Source of the DNA: Psococerastis gibbosa
Taxonomy: Eukaryota; Arthropoda; Insecta; Psocodea; Psocidae
Assembly: GCA_963971405.1 (NCBI GenBank)
Contig: OZ020488.1
Coordinates: forward strand, 27,919,089 to 27,983,088
Reading direction: 5' to 3'
Length of the DNA stretch: 64,000 bases
A program made the position numbers and the translations under genes. The notes under the pieces were generated by a model, which did not search any database, was not told the origin of the DNA, and worked only from the letters and a program-made list of their open reading frames with translations. This document shows, piece by piece, positions 1 through 11,544 of the stretch. Position 1 is the first letter of the stretch. Every line of letters begins with the position of its first letter.

Positions 1-252
1 TTACGGTAATGTGCAGTGAGAAGTTTGTCGATAAACTAGCCGCCGATTCTGGCAACGTTGCAACCATTTCTAATATATGAATTCCTGGCAAGTTTGTTAT
101 TTGGATTTTCATCGCGATATTGCAATGCCACAGTTTGGATGAAGGATTCCCATGTATTAAATTACCAACTGCTGCAGTGGCGTCATTTTGGCCCCCAAAG
201 AGGAGGGCAGGATCAATTCTGCGATTGGAAAAAATACATTAACCCTGACTAA

Positions 253-421
253 GGCGTGTATTCCACTTGTCAATATTCCGTCTTTTCTGATTTAAAAAGT
301 TGAGATTTTTGTTTTAAGGAGACTATTATGCAGATAAGTTAAGTATTTACATAATGGTCTCCTTAAAACAAAAATCTCAACTTTTGTTTAATCAGAAATG
401 ACGGAATATTGACAACACGCC
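253..421. mobile_element. Foldback MITE, Harbinger-like ends, TSD TAA
   Basis: The two ends are inverted copies (GGCGTGTATTCC... and the reverse ending ACACGCC), and the arms continue through a stretch reading AAAGTTGAGATTTTTGTTTT and its complement, so most of the element folds into one hairpin. It is flanked by the 3-bp direct repeat TAA (250-252 and 422-424). A 3-bp T/A target duplication and GGCG-type ends fit PIF/Harbinger MITEs. The right arm reads ACACGCC rather than a perfect match to GGAATA-type relatives, so the family link rests on ends and TSD. Confidence 0.7.
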
Positions 422-424
422 TAA

Positions 425-3400
425 GGAGGTAATAGTTACAACCTCGTTTAAAAATGTACCTAATTGTCATATCCCCCCCCCCCCTGAAAATATTGACGCA
501 ACACTTTAACAATTGGTAGGTAGGCCTACTTTTTTTTAATATTATTTGCATACAAACAATTCAATGAATGTATCCGAATAACCTCGCCTTTGTAGGTAAT
601 ACCTGTGTTGAGTTACGGCAGGTCACCGATCGCATGATTTGTAGACTAGCACAAGTTAGAACAAGCTACCACTATGCCATTAGTCCTCTACATGTATGCT
701 GTATATTATAACCAAAATTGTTGCTGAGGACCCGTTTGAAGAAAGTCCGATAAACCGTTCATAAGTGTGGGTAAATAAGTTAATTGGAATTCTGCTTAAT
801 TGAGTCTACTGTTCTTGGGTTCGGTTCGTAGTCGCAATTTGGAATTTGGAAGTCTGTAAATTTTAAATCTTCTGTCCTGAGCTGTGTTATGACATTTGAC
901 TTCATATCCCTGAAACTGAATGAATACGCTTATATCGCCATGTAGTCCAAGCGCAGCAGCAAAAAAAGTAGGTTTGCAAAACCGGACCGGGTATGTTTTT
1001 TTTGGAATATGTTCAGGGGTGTCCCCTGAATGTAAATCCAATGATAAATAATGTAAGAGGTGCAAGTTTTACCAAGCTGCAGCTCCTAAACTGTAAATGC
1101 TACGGGAAAATGTTTCCAATGAAATTTATAGGAAATTTCATGCTCTACAAATGAGTTACCACCATTTTTAGCTTATTATTATTAACTAGATATTTATCAA
1201 AAACCATATCGTAAAAAGTTTGAAGCGCTACAAATAAAAAAAAAATTGCATTTTACAGAAAAAAGTTTCAAATAAAAAAGATGGCAAATATTATTATCTA
1301 AAAAAAATTATCTCTACTGCTTTTATCGTACGATGCGCGGTTTGCGAGATATTCAATAAAACGTGTTTTTCAATATGGCGGCTGAAGCTACACCCCCCCC
1401 CCCCCCCCCATGACGCCCACTTGGACCCACATTCTCTTCCTGAACATATTAGAAGAAAAAAAACCGGTCCCGAACGAAAAATACCCGGCGCTTGGCCTAA
1501 TGGTAGAAATGTTAAAACATATGGATTATGTGGACTTGGAAGGGGAATGGAAAAGGGTTACGCCGGAACGGTTGGGGCGCTGAGGACAATAGGGAAATGT
1601 GATGAATGGCCCTGGAAGCATGGAGGATAATGCGGGCCTTCCGCGGATTTTCCGGAAAACTGGAGCGAGAGAATCTTACCAGAAAGAATTCCCTCGATTT
1701 TATGCTTCTACTTGAACTTGTCTAAAGAACGACGACTACACTTACTTCCTCGTAATAGCTTTCTGTATATTCATAATAATTATTACAGTAGAAAATATCT
1801 GGAAGTGGTGGAACTGAACCTTCACGATAAATTTACATTGCTCTGGCCCATTGAAGTATTGTAGAATATAAAAAATATTTGTTCCTGTAGCAGCATTTTC
1901 TGGAAGTCATCATAGAAAAACTATTCTACTAAAACTCAACCAACGTAACAACGGTTCTAGCAGTAGCTCTCCCACTGGTGTTTCTGCCTTTTGCCTCCCT
2001 ATAGCTCTAGCGTATTGTCGTTGCAGTTGAATATCTAATTTTATATTTACTCGCTTGAGTTCGAGAAGTGCAAGTAAAATTTAAATTAAATTTCCAGCCC
2101 TTTAGTAGTAGCTTATTCTTGGGGGTTAAAATTGTAAATAAATCGATTTTTAATGGTAGTTTCCATTCTAAAATTACTCTTGTTTCCGTTTTTAATCCCA
2201 GGTTTAGATTGAAAGCCATAGTTGGCCCGCAGCAGGTGTACCGATACCTGTGTCAATAGTTGTCGCGAATAGTAGGTAGGGAGCTAGACTATGAAACAGT
2301 AGGTTGATGTTCGAGACTCGTCATGAAAGCAAATATTTTCCTCCTCTGTACGGATCTACCCAACCCCAATGGTAACATCGGTAGGGAAAAACGCAGCAGT
2401 CAAGAGAGAGAATTTTCTACCGGTCCTCCGTCCTAGACCTTCATGACACGACTTTTTTAAGTCAGTATCAAATCAATGTGTATGCCATGTCAATTTACCT
2501 GCATCGATGGAGCTCGACCTCATCATAAAATAAAAATTAGGCAGCCTAATAGTTAAACATTACTTATGAATTATTTAAGGGAATGGGGACAATATAATTA
2601 CAGAGACTTTGATGGTGAAGCAGTAGAATCCAGGATGATAGGCCGTGGTCGATAGAGTCTCCAAAATACAATCTTAGAAGTCTACGCAGTGCCACTGAAG
2701 AATTTAAGATATTGGCCACAGATGTTGACGAAACGTTTGGAAGTACGCTTTCAGATTGACCACGGCCTGTCATCCCGGATGGAATAGGGACAGACGGAGA
2801 TTGGCATTTTTCTTTGTCTATATTTAACGGCCTTATGTTTCTCACATGGAACTTAAGGGCTTATTGATAATGTAAGGCCCATCAAACGGATGCAGCGCTG
2901 ACTGCAGCATTGTTGGCAGGCTGGCCACGCTGTTGGCAGCTCCTCCGCAGTGCACAAGGTTGGCTGCCATGTCTCCCAAATATTTGCCGTCGACAGAGTG
3001 GCGCGTTCTCAAAGGTTTAAGGGCCACGAGTCTTGTAACCATTTGAACCTAGACTCTTTAATCATTTTCTTTGTCCTTTCGCCGATCATTGCCCCACTGG
3101 GCATCCACTACTGACAGCTGTGTCCTTGACGAAAAGGTCTAACGCTCTTGTGTTCCTTCGCTACCGACTGTAATTTTTTCGCTGAAAGAATGGATTTCGA
3201 GAGTATAATTTTTTATGTTGTTATTGCGGGTTATTGCGTTGGGGGATTCCACAGAGTAGTTTAATTCCCGTATGCAATTACAAGCCGCAATAAGGTTGTG
3301 GTATGGCTGACATTTTATTCGGTGCAGATATGAGTTAATTGGAGTCACGTAAGGCTGGGCTGTTTATCGCTCGTCGCGTCCCGACCCGTGGCAAAAACCG

Positions 3401-3475
3401 CTCTTTGGAATAGGTGCGGTACGGGACCTCGTAATGTGCCTTCATTTCATCTAAAACTTGGAGGAGTATCCCCTG
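425..3475. other. No recognisable gene; low-complexity and short ORFs
   Basis: No recognisable gene. Contains a C-run at 474-484 and a 17-base C-run at 1393-1409. A 57-codon + strand ORF at 1410-1583 starts right after that C-run (middle part LMVEMLKHMDYVDLEGEW) and looks somewhat protein-like, but I do not recognise it and it has no clear splice context. Two adjoining minus-strand ORFs lie at 2564-2845 and 2842-3042, overlapping by a few bases; neither resembles a family I know. 2060-2220 is an AT-rich stretch with a weak inverted structure. Confidence 0.4.
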
Positions 3476-3633
3476 CAGTCTGATCGAGGCGTTTATAATA
3501 CCGGGGTTAAATAAATACCCTAGTATTATAACTGTAAACAAACAAATTTTGAATAGCACTTTCCATTATAAAATTATCTTTTTTACCAGTGGATTAAATA
3601 AATACCGGTATTATAAACGCCCCGATCAGGCTG
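3476..3633. mobile_element. Foldback MITE, 'CAGCCTGATCGAGGCG' family
   Basis: Left end CAGTCTGATCGAGGCG and right end CGCCCCGATCAGGCTG are inverted copies, followed on each side by TTATAATACCGG-type sequence, so the whole 158 bp is self-complementary with a short centre. A close relative is at 61842-62010 and a longer cousin at 40166-40543. No ORF. Superfamily not assignable from this sequence because no clean TSD is visible. Confidence 0.65.
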
Positions 3634-3639
3634 CTGGCT

Positions 3640-4955
3640 GCTGTTGCCTACTAGTCTCGACCCGTTCACTTACCGGGGATAAAAATGTAAACAAAACAAT
3701 TTTAGAATATCACTTTGCATTCCAAGATTCTTTGGCTTACATTTTTATCCGCTGGATCAAGTTAACTTAGTGTCGGGTTAAATATGTAATCAAAAGAATT
3801 AAAGACTGCAATGTGCTATTCCATGTATTTTGTTCACATTTTAAATCCCGGGAGTAAGTTAACATGGTACCTTGTACCTATGTAGGACAAAAAAAAATGA
3901 TAAGTTATCCAGGTATGTCCTGGGGACAGTGGTAAATAATACTAACTTACCACTAATTTAAACGCCATGGCTAAAGAAGAAATTGTATAACATTGTAAAA
4001 TAACTTATTGCTGCTATAAGTGCTTGATATATACAGTATATATATATATTTTAAATAGGTATCAGGGGGAACATTTTTTTGTGCCCAATATGATAAATAA
4101 TCCAAAACTGTTGGTTGGCGCATATTCCACAAACGTGGCCTCGCGCTCTAAATGAAAAAAAAAATCAAAACTTCTACTTAGTTTGAAATTGTGTGGGTCT
4201 AGTTTTAACTCTGGATTAGTTAATCCTTTTGTGTTGGTGCTATGCCTACTGATTTTGGCGGTGAAACGATTGTAAAAGGAGACGTTAAATTGAACTTTCC
4301 GTTGTTTCGTTAAGTTCGCAGTGTACTGTGGATGCTGATATATTTTCATTTTAAGTCACATACTGCATGGTTCACAGCAGACATGGTGAAATTGTGTGGT
4401 ATGGTTTTATAGTTTAAAGTTAACTAAATTGATGCTGTGGTTATCTCACTGGTACATCGTTTGTGTTTTCAATTTTGTAGCCGCTAAAGAAGCACTGTTT
4501 TTTAATGCGAGGTCAATGATCTCTGCATTTTTCATTTGGCTACTTTACAGTGTGCCAAGGTTGGAAAACTTCCAAAATCTCCAGAAATGGGGGAATCCCA
4601 GTTCGTTAACGCCAGTATTCTCATCATTCATAGCCTAACGATTTCTTTACCAGCGTATCCGACGCCTCTGCGGATTTTTTATCTCGAGAGATGTGGCGTC
4701 TCAGTGAGTAGATATACTGCATTCCTGATTCATTGTAATAACTTATCCGAAGTTAAATTTAGGTACAACTTTGTAGCCTTATAGCGAATTCGCTTGACTG
4801 TCCAAGCACAGTTTGTTCTTAGATTTTAAATTGTGGTCACTTATTGCTTAATGTTGGCAGAGAAGCATTCTGCTGATAATTCACCTTGTTTGGATATCCG
4901 TACCTACAACTAAAGTTGCATAGATTTAGCCAGGTATGACCTTTTAAACTTGGGA
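3640..4955. other. Nothing recognisable
   Basis: AT-rich DNA with a short (TA)n tract near 4031-4050 and only short ORFs in all frames. No gene or repeat structure I can support. Confidence 0.4.
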
Positions 4956-4956
4956 A

Positions 4957-5060
4957 TATGCGATAATGTAGCAGCCGTATCTGAGCTGAACTCAGTTAAG
5001 CGGGTTAGTTACTTGGGTGGTGAACGTCTAGGGGTGTTTTCATTAGTAACAGAGCCGATG
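4957..5060 (+). repeat. 5S rRNA-like sequence (SINE head or pseudogene)
   Basis: The stretch CAGTTAAGCGGGTTAGTTACTTGGGTGGTGAAC... tracks the internal control region and 3' half of eukaryotic 5S rRNA (GTTAAGC ... GGTTAGTACTTGGATGGGTGAC ... CTAGGG) with several changes and a deletion between GTTAAGC and GGGTTAG. The 5' third of 5S is not recognisable. It is either a 5S pseudogene or the head of a 5S-derived SINE; the transcribed-looking tail (to about 5180) ends at a G-run at 5193-5208. Confidence 0.4.
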
Positions 5061-5294
5061 AGGGTACGGTGGCACCTGAGCTGATGGGGAAAGTTTTGCA
5101 ATTCTCAACCCCTGCTAAGTGCTGTTCCGTCCAAGCAAACGGAATAATAAATCTTCCGGATCGCATTAAGTCTACACCGTACTTCCTTGTTGGGGGGGGG
5201 GGGGGGGGCTAAAACTTGGCTTAGGTTGGGTGCCATTTAAAGCCATTTTTCATTTGCTTGTCATTTTTTATTATATTTTTTATTATTGGTTTTC

Positions 5295-5395
5295 TATTTG
5301 TACGCAGTATAAGGAAAGCTTTGTGATGGTCTAAAATTTTCAAATTCGAGCTTAAACGTTTTGAGGTCCCAGGTACTCTAAAACTGGTCGTAAAA
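5295..5395 (+). repeat. Fragment of dispersed repeat R1
   Basis: Carries GTATAAGGAAAGCTTTGTGA and, further on, ACGTTTTGAGGTCCCAGG, both hallmarks of the repeat described fully at 6259-7051. Only the first ~100 bp is present. Confidence 0.6.
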
Positions 5396-6258
5396 TTAGA
5401 TGCGGTATTATGTCCTCCTGTTACACGTTTTGTTCCACATTAAAATATAAGTTCACAATTACAATATGTTATTTAGCTATTAAGTAGAAGTAGGTAATGG
5501 GTCTTTGATAGGTCTATGATCGATATTTCATGAGAAATTCGACTTTGCTCAAAAAAGTTGCAGTGGAGGTGTCTGATTTAATTTAACTTTATCTTTGATG
5601 TTAAATTATAGAAGGGTAATTGGTGATGGGGTTGGTAAAGTGCATAGTCTGGAGTGGTGGATGTGCATGTGCAAGGGTCATTAGACAGTGTGAGGATATT
5701 GATGTGAGTTGGCTGATGACCAGTGGAATGGAAACGCCACCACTCCCTTGCCAAATCCACTCACCGCGGTTAAGCAATCTAAGCAAATTAAGTCTGGGAT
5801 TTCAATGAAGGGTGCAGTTCATGCGAATAAAGATGGTAAATAACCAATGCTGGCTTTCTTTTTAAAATATATACAATATATACAGTATTTTTATTTATTT
5901 ACATATGGGGGCGAATATTGTTCATTGAATTTTTGAAGGTTGCATCACTCACATCTAATACGTCGAATTTTGTGAAAGCTCTCAATGAAAAAGTGATCTT
6001 AGTTAATTTCAGTCTTTCTGACTTGGTAGGGAAGTTGTTGCTAAAACGGGGGATAACGAGATCGCACCCCACCAGTTGCTGGTATAGACTCTGACTACTG
6101 TGTCATTTTTTTTTTTTTTTTTTTTATCGACTAGGCCAGGGGTCGGAAACGTGAGACACATTTCACTCATTGGGTGCGCCTCTTCCATCTGTATACAAAT
6201 ATGATAACACTATAAATTATAACAATGAAAACAATTTGTAATTCAATTTTGGGTTTTT

Positions 6259-7051
6259 TGCTTTCCAATTTATACGTAGTATAAGGAAAGCTTTGTGACG
6301 GTCGAAATTTTTGATTCCGAGATTTCAACGGATTTACACGTTTTGAGGTCCCAGGAACCAAAAAAAGTGGATTTACGAAATGTCTGTCTGTCGCTGTAAC
6401 TGTTCATCGATTTCCGGGCAAACTGCTCTGTCAATTTAAATGAAATTTGGCCTGTAGGTTTATAAAAATCATACCTCGAGACTATTTTTTTTATTTTGGG
6501 CTAACTCAATTTGGGGGGGTTTTATTCTCCAAAAAACGTCTAAAAAAATTATTTCTCAAAAACGGCCCCAACGATTTCTTTTAAATTCACATATATTGTA
6601 GTCATTATTAATGTTAATAAAATGCGGGGGGTCGCTTGCCCCTTGATAGTTTGCTTCTGGGGGTAAAAAAATAAAAATAACTAAATTTTAGTGAAAAATG
6701 ACTAAAAAATCATTTTTCTGCGGAACCTTTCTATCTATGATTTCTAACTTCAAGCATGTTTTAGGTGTTAAATTGAGTAATGAGACCGGATAGTTTGGTT
6801 TTCCAAGAAACTATTGGGTTTTGTGCAAAAAAAATAAAAAAAAATTGAAAAAATGAAAGCAAATTCACGCTCAAATGCATTGCGTGCCCTGCCATTATTG
6901 CTGTGTGGTAATGTGCATTTCGTCACCTTCAGTGACGTTAGGTGAACGACCCCCCCCCCCCCCCCCGTGATATCCGAAATTTAACCATAGGAAAATTATT
7001 TACCATGAAATTAATCATTTTCTCTCTCTACTAATCGATAAATTGGAAAGC
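6259..7051 (+). mobile_element. Dispersed repeat R1, near full-length copy
   Basis: Ends are short inverted copies: GCTTTCCAATTTATA at the left and GATAAATTGGAAAGC at the right. Inside, diagnostic blocks in order are AAGGAAAGCTTTGTGA, GGATTTACACGTTTTGAGG, ATCGATTTCCGGGCAAACT, GCCCCTTGATAGTTTG, and a C-run (6951-6966). Copies or fragments occur at 5295, 15917-17030 (reverse), about 21020-21445 (reverse), 26375-27130, 42865-43205 and 49285-49640. No transposase ORF survives, so it is a non-autonomous DNA element or an old repeat of unknown class. Confidence 0.6.
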
Positions 7052-7926
7052 ATGTTCGAGTAAACTCGGACCGGTTCTTTATTTCTTTGGTTTCGGTTGT
7101 ATGGTTCTTCAGATTTAAATCGCCTTATTTCGAAATTTGACTCAGCCGCTAAAAAAAAGCTTGCCGGTGCCAGGATTAGGCCATATCAATCTGAATTATG
7201 TAGACTGGACAAATGCAATACATTTACATTGTGCATAGTTATGAACGACATAGGTAATAATCTTTGAGGTATAGAGATTTCAAAATATTTGGTAAGCAAA
7301 TAAGGCAAAATTCAACGTAATTAATAAATTCCTCGTTTTGCAGCCACCAAGATTGAAAACAGTCATAAAAAATACAAACTTTCGCAGTAAATTTACAATT
7401 TTTCACCAGGAATATATTATTACTAGTACGTGAAAGCCCGATTAAGTGCTTTATACTGATTGTGTACAATGGTATAATAATTCAGTCGGGTGAATACTCT
7501 GTATAAGTTACACGAAAGCTTGTATTTTTAAGAATTTTTTCATCTGACCATTTTCACTTGTTTACAATTATTTTGAAATCTCTGCCGTAAGTTCCTTCTT
7601 TATCTGCACATTTGATCATGTTTGTCTATCAACAAGTCTAAATAGTTAATTATGTAGTTCATTCATTAAAAACTTAAATAACTCATGTTTGCCAATTTAT
7701 ACTAATAATGTACCTCGGGCAAATTCTGTTACTTCTAGTGTGCGTAATAACAGGTGATATAGGTAGGTCCCTTGATGGCTGAGTCATAATGATATTCGGG
7801 AAGCGAGAGAAATGCAGTGATAGGGCCGCATGCGTCACATGGCTATGAATCATGGTATTTTTTGTGTGATTACCGTGCGCAAAATGCCGGACTACAACCG
7901 GTACTACACTACTGTCTAGTCTCGTC

Positions 7927-8007
7927 AGTACGAGTCTGTCTATCAGGGTCGCGCATCTGTCCGTAGGTTAACTAATGTGTTGAACTCGACGGGTCGTCCA
8001 CTACACT
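7927..8007 (+). promoter_or_regulatory. Possible transcription start and 5' UTR exon
   Basis: The sequence TCAGT (7925-7929) matches the arthropod initiator, and a moderately GC-rich stretch runs from there to a strong 5' splice site, CACT|GTAAGTAT, at 8008. No ATG-led ORF of note lies between. It could be the untranslated first exon of the JNK gene, whose next exon is at 20630. No TATA box or clear downstream promoter element is seen, so this is only a candidate. Confidence 0.25.
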
Positions 8008-8481
8008 GTAAGTATATCAAATAGTTGGCATCCCAATTTTGTGCTTTGCAGTTTTGGTTTGGGTAAAAGGAAGTACTTTTCCGTATAATAATTCGGCAAA
8101 AGCTGTAAAATTATAGCTCAGTATCATCTTATTTCTAAGAGTGACTTGATGTGTTTCGGATCCTAAGAAAACTCAAAGCGGGAGGATGTTGTCAAGCAAA
8201 TAATTATTCATTCTCTAATCCAGGCGTTCTCAAGAATAAATTTCGGTGGCTCCCTAAAAAAATATTTAAACGTGGCATTGGCTCCCCCATATATTATGTG
8301 GGGAGAGGTGTTGAATGCATGTATTTATATAAGAAGGGGGTTTATGTAATGAAGAAAAAAGCAAAGTTATAACTATCAAAAACGTTTATTTAGTCAAAAA
8401 TTCACTTGATAGAAACTCATTTGAAAACCCAGCTCTAATCAATGTGGGCATGTATTACTACAATAATAGTGGCATCCTCCC

Positions 8482-8662
8482 CAACGCCGTAGCCAAGGGG
8501 GGGGGGGTTCATGGAGATTCAACCCCCCCCCCCCGAAATGATGAAATGGCTTGATACTAAATAGAATCGGATTTTGAGAGGAATAATAAAAACCACTATG
8601 TAATATCCAAAGTAATTTCTGAACCCCCCCCCCCCCGGAAAAAAATCCTGGCTACGTCCTTG
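8482..8662. mobile_element. hAT-type MITE, exact 8-bp TSD
   Basis: Ends CAACGCCGTAGCC... and ...GGCTACGTCCTTG are inverted copies, and the 8-bp direct repeat ATCCTCCC flanks the element (8474-8481 and 8663-8670). The inside has G-runs and C-runs next to both ends and the block GATAGAATCGGATTTTGAGAGG-like sequence shared with the copy at 44016-44175. 8-bp duplications are the hAT signature. Confidence 0.8.
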
Positions 8663-8869
8663 ATCCTCCCTACCCTTCTTATTAGGATCTTATGATCCGG
8701 GGGAGGTTGAGTTGGTGACGAAAGCGGTCCAACGGTATGGGATGGCTAGCATGTCTCAACAGTTCCTAAAAATTGTTTTCGCGTGGCCAAGATAACATTT
8801 TGAATCCTATAAAGAAAACTGACGAGCGGAGTCATGCAAAATTTGCACCCCTGTTTTGGTTTTAAGAGA

Positions 8870-9240
8870 TTTCAAAGTATTTTGTAAACAAGAAATGGCC
8901 CTGAATTTTTGTCGACATTAATTAAATTTTTTCTCGTTTCACAAGCGAGAAGTTATGATGAAAGTGGTCAGGGAAAGAAAGAAGAAATTTGCAATAGCTC
9001 ATTTAAAATCTTTTAGAAAACCCCATAAAGTGCATTAAACCGACTTTATAGAATAGTGATTTACAACTGTTGTAAATCACTCGGGGAAAATTGAATGCTT
9101 TTTGTGAAAGCTTGAATTTCTCATCTGACCAATTCCATATCTTTGCGGATGTGGAACGAGAAATTGATTAATTTCGTCAAAAATACACGGTCATTCCTTA
9201 TCAAGAAAATATTTTGAAATCTGTCCCGTAAAAATTTGAC
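8870..9240. repeat. Imperfect inverted repeat
   Basis: Contains TTTTGTAAACAAGAAATGGCC near the left and a loosely complementary TATTTTGAAATCT at the right, plus CATCTGACCA motifs also seen at about 7540 and 35080. It looks like an old foldback or dispersed element. Boundaries and class are not clear. Confidence 0.3.
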
Positions 9241-9948
9241 GAAATTCACGCATGATTTCGTTTGAAAATGGTCCCGCATAGCAACATAACAAGTACATAG
9301 ATATATTAAAAATGTGCAATGATATTGACTGTTTATTCTACATTTTACATTTTATGTTACACAACCATTTTTAATGTCATCATTCAAACTTTTACGTACG
9401 AGTTAGTTGGGCTGAAACTATTGTAACTTGTAAGTTGCGGAAGAGGGGTGGTTCCTCCATATTCGGTCGTTAAACCAGTCCGGGGACCTGGGTGGCTGGG
9501 CTCTTCTCTTCTCGCTCCCAGATAATTTTTGTCTCTCCTTCCAGGGTACAGTTTTCCTGCTCGCATAATGCCTTTCCATTGTGAAATGTTTCGGTGTTTC
9601 TTGCTAGATAAATACGGGACTCGTTTCTGTACTTGGTTAAGTCATTCTTTCGCCTGTTGCAATGCATCAATGGCACGCTTGTCTCAGTTGTAGCCGGTGT
9701 AGGTTGACATCGAGGACGTATATTAGTTTGCTAATGGCCAAAAATTCATACAATATAAACAATGTTGGAAATCCATGGCATTGGACAGGGGACCAATGGA
9801 CCATTATAAAGAAAGTCCTTCAGGATATAATTAGTTATGTAGATAAATATGGGGATGTGAATGAATGATTGTACCGTTTCCATTAATATTGAGGACCAAG
9901 ATTATATAATTATAATATATAATTTATTTATATTAAATATATGCCAAC

Positions 9949-10302
9949 GGCCTTACCATGCTGATTTCATTAGAGCAGAGCATGTTTCAAACTGCGGCAA
10001 CTTGGTAGTGTGCACAGCGTTGGCAGGGGAACCTGGTGGGACATGATAACGCGCTTAGGCAGTATAAATCGAGTCCTGGTCACCTCCGATTTAATCATGT
10101 GACTTTACCATGTTCCCCAAGTGGTTCGGAATCCACTATAATCAGGAGGTCCACCCTGTTAGTCAACTGCCCTTTCCCCGAGGTGAAAGAGTCTGCCCTT
10201 AGGGTGCCTCAAGTTAACAAACAGACTCACTCCACCCGCCAGGCTGACAGGGTTGCTTAAAGCAGAAATGCTGAAAGCAGGCGTTAAAAACAACAACAAC
10301 AT
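9949..10302 (+). mobile_element. SINE-like dispersed repeat B, longest copy
   Basis: Blocks in order: AACTTGGTAGTGTGCACAG, CCTGGTCACCTCCGATTTAA, CAAGTGGTTCGGAATCCACT, ATAATCAGGAGGTCCACC, a 3' segment CAGGCTGACAGGGTTGCTTA, and an (AAC)n-type tail. Shorter copies are at 32478-32700 and 55838-56030 (+) and 60366-60545 (-). The tail and lack of coding suggest a SINE, though I see no clear pol III boxes. Confidence 0.6.
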
Positions 10303-10303
10303 A

Positions 10304-11111
10304 TATTAAATAAATAATGAATTATTGTTCTATTATTAGAGCCAACTATAACTATGACTATAAAAGCACTCAACTGTAACGGGCCATGAACGCCTGGTTT
10401 ACTTGCCCTCTGTATTGTCAGACAATCTTTATATTGCCGCATAATACTGAGCCAACCGCAGTAGATCAGTGCCTAGAGAGACAACAACTGCTTGTTCCCA
10501 AACAGTTGAGATCTCCAAAAATACTTAGAATAGAAAATTGACACAGTGAAGATTGCTTTTCTTCAACAACATTCACTTAGTAAGATTTGGCAAATAGTAC
10601 CGTAATCCGTAGTTTACCAATAACCAACTATTTTAGTTATTCTCAATGTATTGTAGCTGGTACTGAACGAAATTCGCATAAAAATAATCTAAAAGAAACA
10701 TAAATGATGAGAATTTCGACAGCTTATTTACAATATATGAAAAAACACTTACCAACGGACCTTATTGTCTGTATGGAATGTTTTACGATTATTTTGTGGT
10801 AGAGAGTTATCCGTTCTGTTGTGTAAGTAGTGGTGAGGGGGGGGGGGGGGGGGGGTTAAATGTTGAAGAAGAGGCCGGTAGCTCTTAGGAATTGTATGAT
10901 ATTATTTTTTTTTGGCTGTTGTTTTGTTTCCTAGCGCATCGGAGAGGGAGGAGGGTGCTCGTAGGACGGTAGGATGGTAGATGTTACAAATTTACAATGT
11001 AGTGTAAATGCATTCAATTCGTCTTTTCACGTAATGTACGTTTGGCATAGAATTCTATACGCTACCGTTTTTTTGTGCAATAACGGCTTAGGTTAGCTTT
11101 ACAATATTCAC
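10304..11111. other. Nothing recognisable; 18-base G-run
   Basis: AT-rich sequence with only short ORFs. A G-run of about 18 bases sits at 10838-10855. Confidence 0.4.
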
Positions 11112-11114
11112 TTA

Positions 11115-11538
11115 GGCGGCTATTCCAAGTCTTGTCAATTTTTCTGCAATTTTGATAATGTCATTGACGGAAATATCATCAATGTTGCATTTATATTTTT
11201 ACACCTCATTCCACTTGCCTTCAATAATTGACCATTTTTGTTTTCAATTTTTTCCAATTTTGTAAGTCTTTCCTATAAAATTTATAATCTACAAGAAATT
11301 GTATGATTTAAACCATGAAATAATTCGTTTGTTCTCAAGAAATTAATTACAATTATTTATCAACTCCAGACGACGCCATTGTTTAATTTTAGTTTGTTAT
11401 TGTTTGCAAAGTGTGATTTTACTCTATGATCATTAATCAATTTTAACATGTGGAAGTTAAAATGGACAATGACATAGAGTAAAGAAAAAATCTCATCAAT
11501 TACCTATTGACGGAATATTGACAAGTGGAATAGCCGGT
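11115..11538. mobile_element. Long MITE, Harbinger-like ends, TSD TTA
   Basis: Left end GGCGGCTATTCC and right end GGAATAGCCGGT are near-perfect inverted copies; next to them come TTGTCAATTTTTC and TTGACGGAATATTGACAAG blocks. The flanking 3-bp repeat is TTA (11112-11114, 11539-11541). Inside, sequences such as AATTTTAACATG and the CTCTATGATCATTAATCAA block are shared with the elements at 31447 and 40854. Confidence 0.65.
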
Positions 11539-11544
11539 TTAGAC

